The notes under the pieces: model-generated
Seen by the model: the letters and a program-made list of their open reading frames with translations, nothing else
Database searches by the model: none
Told to the model about the DNA's origin: nothing
Program-made: the position numbers and the translations under genes
Assembly: GCF_902499335.1 (NCBI RefSeq)
Contig: NZ_CABVQK010000018.1
Coordinates: 124,001-188,000 of the forward strand
Reading direction: 5' to 3'
Length of the DNA stretch: 64,000 bases
Source of the DNA: Burkholderia lata
Lineage (GTDB): Bacteria > Pseudomonadota > Gammaproteobacteria > Burkholderiales > Burkholderiaceae
In this document: one piece after another, positions 56,435 through 64,000 of the stretch
Layout: each line of letters starts with the position of its first letter
How positions within the stretch are numbered: the stretch's first letter is position 1

Positions 56435-58234
56435 ATGACCCAGCCGATCCGCTATTCGATTGTCCCGAAAGATCTTGCCGCGCACCTGTTCGAAGTGTCG
56501 GTGACGGTCACCGATCCCGACCCCGAAGGCCAGCGCTTTTCGCTGCCGGTGTGGATTCCGGGCAGCTACCTCGTGCGCGAGTTCGCGCGCAACATCGTGA
56601 CGCTCGGCGCATTCAACGACGCGGGCCGCAAGGTGCGGATCGCGAAAACCGACAAGCACACGTGGCAGGCCGCGCCCGTGAACGGCGCGCTGACGCTGCG
56701 CTACGACGTATATGCGTGGGACCTGTCGGTGCGCTCCGCGTATCTCGACGAATCGGGCGGCTTCTTCAACGCGACGGCCGTGTTCCTGAGCGTCGCCGGC
56801 CGCGAGGACGCGCCGTGTGAAGTCGACATCGCAAAGCCGGCCGGCGCGGCGTTCCGCGCATGGCGCGTCGGCACCGCGTTGCCCGAGGCGCGCGGCACCA
56901 AGCGCTACGGGTTCGGCGCGTACCGTGCGTCGAACTACGACGAGCTTTCCGACCATCCGGTGACGATCGGCGAATTCGCGCTCGCGACGTTCGACGCGCA
57001 CGGCGTGCCGCACGACATCGTGATCGCGGGGCGCGTGACACAGCTCGACATGGAGCGCCTGCGCACCGACCTGAAGCGCGTGTGCGAAGCGCAGATCGCG
57101 CTGTTCGAGCCGAAATCGAAGAAAGCGCCGATGGATCGCTACGTGTTCATGACGCTGGCGGTCAGCGACGGCTACGGCGGCCTCGAGCATCGCGCGTCGA
57201 CCGCGCTGATCTGCAATCGCACTGACCTGCCGGTGAAGGGGCGGCCCGAAACGACGGAAGGCTATCGCACGTATCTCGGTCTCTGCAGCCACGAGTACTT
57301 CCATACGTGGAATGTGAAGCGCATCAAGCCGGCGGCGTTCGTGCCGTACGACCTGACGAAGGAAAATTACACGTCGCTGCTGTGGCTGTTCGAGGGCTTC
57401 ACGTCCTATTACGACGACCTGATGCTGGTGCGCAGCGGGTTGATGTCGCAGGACGAATATTTCGCGGCGCTCGGCCGTACGGTCGGCGGCGTGCTGCGCG
57501 GCACGGGGCGCCTGAAGCAGAGCGTCGCGGAAAGCTCGTTCGACGCATGGATCAAGTATTACCGCCAGGACGAGAACGCGACCAACGCGATCGTCAGCTA
57601 CTACACGAAGGGTTCGCTCGTTGCGCTCGCCTTCGATCTCGCGATCCGCGCGCAGACGCGCAACAAGAAGTCGCTCGACGACGTGATGCGCCTGCTGTGG
57701 CAACGCTACGGCCGTGACTTCTATCGCGGCAAGCAGGCGGGTGTCGAGGAAAACGAAGTCGAGGCGCTGATCGAGGAAGCGACGGGCGTCGCGCTCGGCC
57801 GCCTGTTCGCCGATGCCGTGCACGGCACGCGCGATCTGCCGCTCGCCGAACTGCTTGCACCGTTCGGCGTGACGCTCGCGCCCGATGTCGCGAACGGCGC
57901 GACCGCGAAGCCGACGATCGGGGCGCGCCTGCGCGGCGGCGCCGACTGCACGTTCGCGGCCGTCTACGAAGGCGGCGCCGCACATCGCGCGGGGCTGTCG
58001 GCCGGCGACACGCTGATCGCGGTCGACGGGCTGCGCGTCACGGGTACCAACCTCGACGCGCTGCTCGCGCGCTACCGGCCGGGTGACAAGGTCGAGGTTC
58101 ACGCGTTCCGCCGCGACGAGCTGCGCACTGCGAAACTGAAGCTCGACGGCCCCGAGATCACGCGCTACCGGCTGACGGTGGCCGCGAAGCCGGCTGCGGT
58201 CTCGAAGGCCCGGGAGGCCTGGCTGAAGGGTTGA
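56435..58234 (+). CDS. M61-family glycyl aminopeptidase-like protein with PDZ domain
   Basis: This 599-residue protein has an N-terminal beta domain, a thermolysin-like zinc site HEYFHTWN (His at about residue 286) and its downstream glutamate in LWLFEGFTSYYDD. A C-terminal PDZ domain follows (GLSAGDTLIAVDGLRV, about residues 510-530). The M61 family includes glycyl aminopeptidase. No signal peptide is seen, so it appears cytosolic. It follows dsbC after about 100 bases. Confidence 0.94.
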   Translation: MTQPIRYSIVPKDLAAHLFEVSVTVTDPDPEGQRFSLPVWIPGSYLVREFARNIVTLGAFNDAGRKVRIAKTDKHTWQAAPVNGALTLRYDVYAWDLSVRSAYLDESGGFFNATAVFLSVAGREDAPCEVDIAKPAGAAFRAWRVGTALPEARGTKRYGFGAYRASNYDELSDHPVTIGEFALATFDAHGVPHDIVIAGRVTQLDMERLRTDLKRVCEAQIALFEPKSKKAPMDRYVFMTLAVSDGYGGLEHRASTALICNRTDLPVKGRPETTEGYRTYLGLCSHEYFHTWNVKRIKPAAFVPYDLTKENYTSLLWLFEGFTSYYDDLMLVRSGLMSQDEYFAALGRTVGGVLRGTGRLKQSVAESSFDAWIKYYRQDENATNAIVSYYTKGSLVALAFDLAIRAQTRNKKSLDDVMRLLWQRYGRDFYRGKQAGVEENEVEALIEEATGVALGRLFADAVHGTRDLPLAELLAPFGVTLAPDVANGATAKPTIGARLRGGADCTFAAVYEGGAAHRAGLSAGDTLIAVDGLRVTGTNLDALLARYRPGDKVEVHAFRRDELRTAKLKLDGPEITRYRLTVAAKPAAVSKAREAWLKG

Positions 58235-58265
58235 GCGTACCGAAGCGGGTATCGGGGCGCGATCA

Positions 58266-58293
58266 CGGATTGTTCTGCTGTTGCAACAATCCG
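58266..58293. promoter_or_regulatory. Inverted repeat between the M61 gene and azoR
   Basis: CGGATTGTT (58266-58274) and AACAATCCG (58285-58293) are perfect inverted copies with a 10-base loop. It may be an operator for azoR or a weak terminator of the peptidase gene, since no T run follows. Confidence 0.45.
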
Positions 58294-58381
58294 TCGCCCT
58301 GAACCCGCTTTTTCGCGGCCATGCGGCCACGCACAATGGCGTCACTCGCGCTACCAAAGCGCAACCCTACTGGAGCCTGAC

Positions 58382-58978
58382 ATGACGACCATTCTGCAAA
58401 TCAATTCCGCTGCGCGTTCGCAAGGTGCGCAATCCACGCTGCTGGCCAACGAACTGACGGCAAAGCTGCAACAATCGAACCCCGGCGCGAAGGTCGTGGT
58501 TCGTGACCTGCTGGCCGATGCGCTGCCGCACCTCGACGAATCGGTGTTGGGCGCGTTCTTCACGCCGGCCGACCAGCGCACCGCGGAACAGAATGCGATC
58601 GTCGCGAAGAGCGATGCACTGATCGCCGAATTGCAAGCTGCCGACGTCATCGTGATCGGCGCACCGATGTACAACTTCGGCATCTCGTCGCAACTGAAGA
58701 CGTACTTCGACTGGATCGCACGTGCAGGCGTCACGTTCCGCTACACCGAGAACGGTCCGGAAGGCCTGATCAAGGGCAAGAAGGTTCACGTGGTGACGGC
58801 CCGTGGCGGCAAGTACGCTGGTACGCCGAACGATAGCCAGACCCCGTACCTGCGCACGTTCCTCGGCTTCGTCGGCATGACCGACGTGAGCTTCATCTTC
58901 GCGGAAGGCCTGAACCTCGGGCCGGATGCGCAGAGCGCCGCGCTCGCCAGCGCACGCGAAGCGATCGCCGCCGCGTAA
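58382..58978 (+). CDS. azoR: FMN-dependent NADH:azoreductase/quinone reductase AzoR
   Basis: This 198-residue flavodoxin-like enzyme has [13 protein letters not shown] (FMN phosphate loop), [27 protein letters not shown] (about residues 95-121, read here as two adjoining motifs) and VTARGG. AzoR reduces quinones and azo compounds by two-electron transfer, protecting from thiol stress. The inverted repeat upstream could be its operator. It ends at a strong terminator shared with ung. Confidence 0.94.
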   Translation: MTTILQINSAARSQGAQSTLLANELTAKLQQSNPGAKVVVRDLLADALPHLDESVLGAFFTPADQRTAEQNAIVAKSDALIAELQAADVIVIGAPMYNFGISSQLKTYFDWIARAGVTFRYTENGPEGLIKGKKVHVVTARGGKYAGTPNDSQTPYLRTFLGFVGMTDVSFIFAEGLNLGPDAQSAALASAREAIAAA

Positions 58979-59019
58979 GGTCGATACGGGTGCGCCGCAC
59001 CCGCTGCATCGTCCGATAA

Positions 59020-59055
59020 AAAAACGCCGCGTCCCGAAAGGGGCGCGGCGTTTTT
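59020..59055. terminator. Bidirectional terminator between azoR and ung
   Basis: AAAAACGCCGCG (59020-59031) pairs with CGCGGCGTTTTT (59044-59055). CCC/GGG pairs extend the stem toward a GAAA tetraloop. It serves both convergent genes. Confidence 0.92.
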
Positions 59056-59096
59056 CCATGCCGGCTGGCGAAAGAATCGCCGGCCGGGCGCGACCG

Positions 59097-60002
59097 TTAT
59101 GCGAGCGTTTCGGCCACTTCCGGCAGGCGCCAGTCGATCGGTTCGCGGCCTGCATCGACCAGATAGTTGTTCGCGAGCGCGAAATGGCGGCAGCCGAGGA
59201 AGCCGCGATGCGCGGACAGCGGCGACGGATGCGGTGCCTCGAGCACGCAGTGGGCGCTTGCGTCGAACAGTGCGCGCTTCGCCTGCGCGTGTGCGCCCCA
59301 CAGCATGAAGACGAGCCCGCGATGGCGGCCGGCGAGTTCGCGGATCAGCGTGTCCGTGCACTGTTCCCAGCCGCGCTTCGCATGGCTCGCGGCTGCACCG
59401 CGCTCTACCGTCAGCACCGTGTTGAGCAGCAGCACGCCCTGGCGCGCCCAGGTGTCGAGGCAGCCGTGGCGCGGCGTGTCATGACCGAAGTTCGCGGCGA
59501 TTTCCTTGAAGATGTTGCGCAGCGACGGCGGGGTGCGCACGGCCGGTGGCACCGAGAACGCGAGCCCATGCGCCTGCGGCGTGCCGCGATCGTCGCCGTG
59601 GTACGGATCCTGTCCGAGGATCACGACCTTCACGTCGTCCGGGCTCGTCAGGCGCAGCGCACGGAACACGTCGGTCGGATAGACCGCCTTGCCGGCCGCA
59701 CGCTCGTCATCGACGAAGCGGCACAGCGGCGCATATGCGTCGCTGTCGGTGAAGGGTTTCAGCACGTCGCGCCAGACGGTCGGCAGCGCGTCGAATTGCG
59801 CGGCGAGGTGCGGAACGTCGGCGGCAACGGGCTGTGGTGCCGTCGGGGCCGCAGCCGGAGCGGCGGCTTTTTTTGCGGGCTTGCGTCCGGCCGCGGGCGC
59901 GTCGGGCGCCGGGGACGGAATATCGGCCGGTGCCGTTTCCGGCACGGGATCGTCGAACAGCGACGCCTGTTGCGGCGCGCGGGAAGTCTTGCGGGTTGCC
60001 AT
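59097..60002 (-). CDS. ung: Uracil-DNA glycosylase (family 1)
   Basis: This 301-residue enzyme removes uracil from DNA. The catalytic water-activating loop VVILGQDPYHGD and the base-binding/leucine loop HPSPLSAHRGFLG are intact, and VLLLNTVLTVERG lies between them. About 60 Ala/Pro/Lys-rich residues precede the catalytic domain, longer than the E. coli enzyme. QASLFDDPVP at the very N-terminus resembles clamp-binding peptides. It follows the CYTH gene on the same strand, separated by 12 bases. Confidence 0.95.
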   Translation of the reverse strand: MATRKTSRAPQQASLFDDPVPETAPADIPSPAPDAPAAGRKPAKKAAAPAAAPTAPQPVAADVPHLAAQFDALPTVWRDVLKPFTDSDAYAPLCRFVDDERAAGKAVYPTDVFRALRLTSPDDVKVVILGQDPYHGDDRGTPQAHGLAFSVPPAVRTPPSLRNIFKEIAANFGHDTPRHGCLDTWARQGVLLLNTVLTVERGAAASHAKRGWEQCTDTLIRELAGRHRGLVFMLWGAHAQAKRALFDASAHCVLEAPHPSPLSAHRGFLGCRHFALANNYLVDAGREPIDWRLPEVAETLA

Positions 60003-60014
60003 GCGTGATGCGTG

Positions 60015-60641
60015 TTATTGCGCGCGCAGCCGGTAGCCGCGCTGCGCCTTGCTGATATTGTCGGGAGCGAGGCCCGGCAGCGCTTGCTGCAGTTCGGCGG
60101 CGAGCGTTGCGAGCGCCGCTTCCGGGCCGTCGATCAGTTCGAGTTCGATTTCGCTGATCGGTTCGCGGCGCGTTTCATGTTCCGCCTGGACGACGATCTC
60201 GCCGAGGTCCACTGCGGCTTCGACGGTTGCGCCACCGATTGCGATGCGCCACAGCGTACGCGAAAAATCCGTGCGGAACAGCGCCGACAGCGTGCCGGCC
60301 GCGTCATTCAGCGCGGCGGCGGCTTCCGGCACGTCGCAGGCCGCGACGAGCGCATCGATCTCGAGCGCGTCGCCGGCGACCGGCAATTCCCATTCGTGGC
60401 GGCGATGCAGGCCGCCTTCCGCGCTGCCGACCGTCTTGAACGTCTGCAGCCAGCCTTGCGGCGCGCGGCGCACGCGCACCGCGCTCTTCGAGCGGGCCAG
60501 CGCGAGATCGGGCGTGTCGTAATAGACGTTCGCGAGCGTGATGTCGTGACCGGGTTCTCCGGTCAGCGTCTCGAAGAAGCGTCGCGCGGCGTCGGCCTGG
60601 CCGGCCGGCAGCGCGAGCTTGATTTCCCTTTCGATCGCCAT
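60015..60641 (-). CDS. CYTH-domain triphosphatase-like protein
   Basis: This 208-residue protein starts with the diagnostic ExExK motif (AIEREIKLAL, residues 2-11) and contains YYDTPDLALARSKSAVRVRR, the second basic/acidic tunnel strand. CYTH enzymes cleave inorganic triphosphate, thiamine triphosphate or make cAMP. The YgiF-like type that cleaves triphosphate is the most likely. The ATG shares one base with the trpC stop (TGATG), so it is coupled to trp genes despite unrelated function. Confidence 0.9.
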   Translation of the reverse strand: MAIEREIKLALPAGQADAARRFFETLTGEPGHDITLANVYYDTPDLALARSKSAVRVRRAPQGWLQTFKTVGSAEGGLHRRHEWELPVAGDALEIDALVAACDVPEAAAALNDAAGTLSALFRTDFSRTLWRIAIGGATVEAAVDLGEIVVQAEHETRREPISEIELELIDGPEAALATLAAELQQALPGLAPDNISKAQRGYRLRAQ

Positions 60642-61426
60642 CAGAAGAACATCCGTGCGAGCTCTTCGCCCGGCTGATCGGCGCGCATGAACGCTTCGCC
60701 GACGAGGAACGTGTTCACGTTCGCCGCACGCATCGTGTCGACGTCGGTGCGCGACAGGATGCCCGATTCGGTCACGACGATCCGGTCCGCCGGAATCATG
60801 TCGAGCATGTCGAGCGTGGTCTGGATCGACGTCTCGAACGTGCGCAGGTTGCGGTTGTTGATGCCGAGCAGCGGCGTCTTGAGCGTCAGCGCCTGTTCCA
60901 TCTCGTTGCGGTCGTGTACTTCGACCAGCACCGCGAGGCCGAGCGAGTGCGCATACGCTTCGAGATCCTGCATCAACGGTGTGTCGAGCGCGGCGGCGAT
61001 CAGCAGGATCGCGTCGGCGCCCATCGCGCGCGCTTCGATGATCTGGTACGCGTCGACGATGAAGTCCTTGCGCAGCACCGGCAGCGTGCAGGCCGCGCGC
61101 GCTTCCTCGAGATAGCGGACGCTGCCCTGGAAGAACTGCTCGTCGGTCAGCACCGACAGGCACGCGGCGCCATGCTCCGCATACGAACGCGCGATGTCGG
61201 CCGGCACGAAATGCTCGCGCAGCACGCCTTTCGACGGGCTTGCCTTCTTGATTTCGGAAATCACCGCCGCATGGCCGGCCGCATGCTTCGCGCGCAGTGC
61301 GCCGACGAAGTCGCGCAGGTCGCGTGCGGATGCTTCCAGTTTCAGTGCCTCGAGCGGTGCGCTGCGCATGGCCGCCGCGACTTCTTCGCGCTTGACGGCG
61401 ATGATTCGGTCGAGAATGTCGCTCAT
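60641..61426 (-). CDS. trpC: Indole-3-glycerol phosphate synthase
   Basis: This 261-residue TIM-barrel enzyme closes the indole ring in tryptophan synthesis. It shows [20 protein letters not shown] (residues 54-73, with the catalytic Lys), [25 protein letters not shown] and [13 protein letters not shown]. It is monofunctional, not fused to TrpF. It lies 29 bases after trpD in the trpEGDC order. Confidence 0.97.
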   Translation of the reverse strand: MSDILDRIIAVKREEVAAAMRSAPLEALKLEASARDLRDFVGALRAKHAAGHAAVISEIKKASPSKGVLREHFVPADIARSYAEHGAACLSVLTDEQFFQGSVRYLEEARAACTLPVLRKDFIVDAYQIIEARAMGADAILLIAAALDTPLMQDLEAYAHSLGLAVLVEVHDRNEMEQALTLKTPLLGINNRNLRTFETSIQTTLDMLDMIPADRIVVTESGILSRTDVDTMRAANVNTFLVGEAFMRADQPGEELARMFF

Positions 61427-61455
61427 GTGGATTCCTGCTTGATTCGTAAGGGGAG

Positions 61456-62487
61456 TCAGCGCTTGAACTGCTGCGTGAAGCGCACGAGTTCGTCGACTTT
61501 CGCGCGGGCCTTGCCGCTCGCGATCGCTTCGCGGGCGAGCTGGATGCCGTCCGCGATCGATTCGGCGACGTTCGCCGCATAGAGCGCGGTGCCCGCGTTC
61601 AGCGTGACGATCTCGCGTGCGACGCCCGGCTGGTTGTCTAGCGCGCCGAGCAGCATCGTGCGGGATTCGTCGGCATTTTCCACCTTCAGCGTGCGGTTCG
61701 ACACCATCTGCAGGCCGAAGTCCTCCGGATGGATCTCGTATTCGTGCACCTTGCCGTCGCGCAACTCGCCGACGAGCGTCGCCGCGCCGAGCGATACCTC
61801 GTCCATCCCGTCCTTGCCGTACACGACCAGCACGTGCTGCGCGCCCAGACGCTGCATCACGCGCACCTGGATGCCGACGAGGTCGGGGTGGAACACGCCC
61901 ATCAGCTGGTTCGGCGCGCCGGCCGGATTGGTCAGCGGGCCGAGGATGTTGAAGATCGTGCGTACGCCGAGCTCACGGCGCACGGCCGCGATGTTCTTCA
62001 TCGCCGGGTGATGGTTCGGCGCGAACATGAAGCCCATGCCCGTTTCTGCGATCGACGCGGCAACCTGGTCGGACTGCAGGTCGATGTTCACGCCGAGCGC
62101 CTCGAGCACGTCGGCGCTGCCGGACTTGCTCGATACGCCGCGGTTGCCGTGCTTCGCGACTTTCGCGCCGGCCGCGGCCGTGACGAACATCGATGCGGTC
62201 GAGATGTTGAACGTGTGCGAGCCGTCGCCGCCGGTGCCGACGATGTCGACGAAGTTCGAGTTGTCCTGCACCTCGACGTGGTTCGCGAATTCGCGCATCA
62301 CGGTCGCGGCGGCGGCGATCTCGCCGATCGTCTCCTTCTTCACGCGCAGCCCGGTGATGATCGCGGCCGCCATCACGGGCGACATGTCGCCGCGCATGAT
62401 GAGCCGCATCAGGTGCAGCATCTCGTCGTGGAAGATCTCGCGGTGTTCGATCGTGCGCTGCAGCGCTTCCTGAGGGGTAATCGTCAT
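61456..62487 (-). CDS. trpD: Anthranilate phosphoribosyltransferase
   Basis: This 343-residue enzyme joins anthranilate to PRPP. The PRPP-binding loop [17 protein letters not shown] lies at about residue 86, and [35 protein letters not shown] and [14 protein letters not shown] are all present. TrpD is separate from TrpG, unlike the E. coli fusion. The start [19 protein letters not shown] lies 13 bases after the trpG stop. Confidence 0.97.
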   Translation of the reverse strand: MTITPQEALQRTIEHREIFHDEMLHLMRLIMRGDMSPVMAAAIITGLRVKKETIGEIAAAATVMREFANHVEVQDNSNFVDIVGTGGDGSHTFNISTASMFVTAAAGAKVAKHGNRGVSSKSGSADVLEALGVNIDLQSDQVAASIAETGMGFMFAPNHHPAMKNIAAVRRELGVRTIFNILGPLTNPAGAPNQLMGVFHPDLVGIQVRVMQRLGAQHVLVVYGKDGMDEVSLGAATLVGELRDGKVHEYEIHPEDFGLQMVSNRTLKVENADESRTMLLGALDNQPGVAREIVTLNAGTALYAANVAESIADGIQLAREAIASGKARAKVDELVRFTQQFKR

Positions 62488-62500
62488 CGTGAGGCTCCCG

Positions 62501-63091
62501 TCAGGCGGCTTGCGCGGCTGCGGCGCGTGCCTGTTTCAGGAAATTCTCGAGCAGCGCATGGCCATGCTCGGACAGGATCGATTCCGGGTGGAACTGCACA
62601 CCTTCGATCGGCAGCGTCTTGTGGCGCACGCCCATGATTTCGCCGTCGTCGGTCCACGCGGACACCTCGAGGCAGTCGGGCAGCGATTCGCGCTCGATCG
62701 CGAGCGAGTGATAGCGCGTGACGTCGAAGTGCTTCGGCAGGTCGGCGAACACGCCGTGGCAGTCGGTTTCGATCTTGCTCACCTTGCCGTGCATGATGGT
62801 CTTCGCGCGCACGACGCGGCCGCCGAATGCCTCGCCGATCGCCTGATGGCCGAGGCAGACGCCGAGGATCGGCTTCTTGCCCGCGAATTCCTTGAGCACG
62901 TCGAGCGTGATGCCCGCGTGCTGCGGGTTGCTCGGGCCGGGCGACAGGCAGATTGCGTCGGGATTCAGGCTCGCGATTTCGTCGAGCGTGATTTCGTCGT
63001 TGCGGTAGGTGCGCACGTCCTCGCCGAGTTCACCGAAGTACTGGACCAGGTTGTAGGTAAACGAGTCGTAGTTGTCGATCATGAGCAGCAT
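62501..63091 (-). CDS. trpG: Anthranilate synthase glutamine amidotransferase subunit
   Basis: This 196-residue class I amidotransferase supplies ammonia to TrpE. It has [27 protein letters not shown] (oxyanion), the nucleophile motif [11 protein letters not shown] (Cys at about residue 79) and VQFHPESI (His and Glu). It is probably shared with para-aminobenzoate synthesis in some bacteria. It follows trpE after 13 bases. Confidence 0.97.
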   Translation of the reverse strand: MLLMIDNYDSFTYNLVQYFGELGEDVRTYRNDEITLDEIASLNPDAICLSPGPSNPQHAGITLDVLKEFAGKKPILGVCLGHQAIGEAFGGRVVRAKTIMHGKVSKIETDCHGVFADLPKHFDVTRYHSLAIERESLPDCLEVSAWTDDGEIMGVRHKTLPIEGVQFHPESILSEHGHALLENFLKQARAAAAQAA

Positions 63092-63104
63092 GGTCAGTCT
63101 CCGG

Positions 63105-64000
63105 TCAGAAGTCGCTATCGAGGCCGTCCTGGACCTGTTCGGCCGCACGCAGCACCGCGCGCGCCTTGTTTTCGGTCTCTTGCCATTCGGATTCGGGCAC
63201 CGAATCCGCGACGACGCCGGCCGCCGCTTGCACATACAGGTTGCCGTTGTGGATCAGGCCCGTGCGGATCGCGATCGCGAGATCCATCTCGCCCGAGAAC
63301 GACAGGTAGCCGACGGCGCCGCCGTACAACCCGCGCTTGACCGGCTCGAGTTCGTCGATCAGTTCCATCGCACGTACCTTCGGCGCGCCGGACAGCGTGC
63401 CGGCCGGGAACGTCGCGCGCAGCACGTCGTAGTTCGTCATGCCGGGCTTCAGCTTGCCTTCGACCGAGCTGACGATGTGCTGCACGTGCGAGTATTTCTC
63501 GATGACCATCTGGTCGGTCACGTGCACCGAGCCGATTTCCGCGATGCGGCCGACGTCGTTGCGCGCGAGGTCGATCAGCATCACGTGTTCGGCGATTTCC
63601 TTCGGGTCGTTGAGCAGCTCGGTCGCGAGCTCTGCGTCGCGCTCGGGCGTGTTGCCACGCGGGCGCGTGCCGGCGAGCGGGCGGATCGTGACGATCTGGT
63701 CTTCGCCGCGCTTTTCCTGGCGCACGAGGATTTCCGGCGAGGCGCCGACCACGTGAAAATCGCCGAAGTTGTAGTAGTACATGTACGGCGACGGGTTCAG
63801 CGAACGCAGCGCGCGATACAGCGACAGCGGATTGTCGCGGTATGGCTTCGTCAGCCGCTGGCCGACCTGGATCTGCATCAGCTCGCCGGCCGCGATGTAT
63901 TCCTTCGCCTGTCGCACGGCGGCCAGATAATCGTCCTTCTTGAACTCGCGGAACGTCTCGGTGCGCACGCTCGCCGACGTGACGGGCGGCTGCACGGTCG
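63105..64000 (-). CDS. trpE: Anthranilate synthase component I, C-terminal part
   Basis: The chorismate-binding half (298 residues) is present, and the 5' part lies beyond the window. Motifs are [75 protein letters not shown] (split in the protein around the AGTLSGAPK turn) and [12 protein letters not shown]. It makes anthranilate from chorismate with ammonia from TrpG. Feedback control and any leader peptide cannot be examined because the start is outside. Confidence 0.96.
   Translation of the reverse strand, partial: TVQPPVTSASVRTETFREFKKDDYLAAVRQAKEYIAAGELMQIQVGQRLTKPYRDNPLSLYRALRSLNPSPYMYYYNFGDFHVVGASPEILVRQEKRGEDQIVTIRPLAGTRPRGNTPERDAELATELLNDPKEIAEHVMLIDLARNDVGRIAEIGSVHVTDQMVIEKYSHVQHIVSSVEGKLKPGMTNYDVLRATFPAGTLSGAPKVRAMELIDELEPVKRGLYGGAVGYLSFSGEMDLAIAIRTGLIHNGNLYVQAAAGVVADSVPESEWQETENKARAVLRAAEQVQDGLDSDF

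Overview
This 64 kb window is high-GC, gene-dense chromosomal DNA of a Burkholderia-type betaproteobacterium, most likely a Burkholderia cepacia complex main chromosome. I base this on the type VI secretion gene order and the core gene neighbourhoods (hemA-prfA-prmC-grxD-ubiX and trpEGDC), not on a database search. I saw no rRNA, tRNA, insertion sequence, integrase or CRISPR array.

Layout. Positions 1-17900 hold most of a type VI secretion system (T6SS). The plus-strand arm runs tssB (3' end only), tssC, hcp, tssE, tssF, tssG, clpV and tssA. It converges on a minus-strand arm read tagX, tssM, tagF and an OmpA/BON-type protein. A divergent alanine/lysine-rich membrane protein lies beyond tagX. 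tssJ, tssK and tssL are not in the window and are expected upstream of position 1. No vgrG, PAAR, Fha, PpkA or PppA gene is visible. A promoter-proximal hairpin separates hcp from tssE.

Positions 18000-36000 are a mosaic of single genes: a CorA/ZntB-type transporter, a quinone oxidoreductase plus XapX microprotein divergent from a LysR regulator, a lipoprotein M1 aminopeptidase, a LEA-type lipoprotein, a DUF1508 protein, two methyltransferases, and a DUF1415 protein. They continue with a TetR regulator divergent from an MFS transporter, a nitroreductase, a YegD-like Hsp70, a cold-shock protein, an APC permease and a YgiD-type dioxygenase. Positions 35990-40300 are the minus-strand run hemA-prfA-prmC-grxD-ubiX (haem, translation termination, Fe-S and quinone functions). 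Directly upstream lies an OmpR-type regulator whose receiver domain appears to have lost its phosphorylation site.

Positions 41250-51700 carry a small membrane protein, an Xaa-Pro aminopeptidase, an isochorismatase-like hydrolase overlapping a HAD hydrolase, ettA, a DUF3761 protein, a LysR regulator divergent from an OFA-type MFS transporter, a YjbR protein and a GabP-like permease. Positions 51760-52690 hold the most unusual accessory locus: a GH24 lysozyme without a signal peptide, overlapping by 4 nt an exported LprI-like protein. This is the arrangement expected of an antibacterial effector and its immunity protein.

Positions 52990-64000 are core functions: ychF, a UbiH-family hydroxylase, dsbC, an M61 peptidase, azoR, ung, a CYTH protein and the trp genes trpC, trpD, trpG and trpE (trpE is cut by the window end). 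Convergent gene pairs are usually separated by a bidirectional intrinsic terminator, and several divergent pairs show readable operators.
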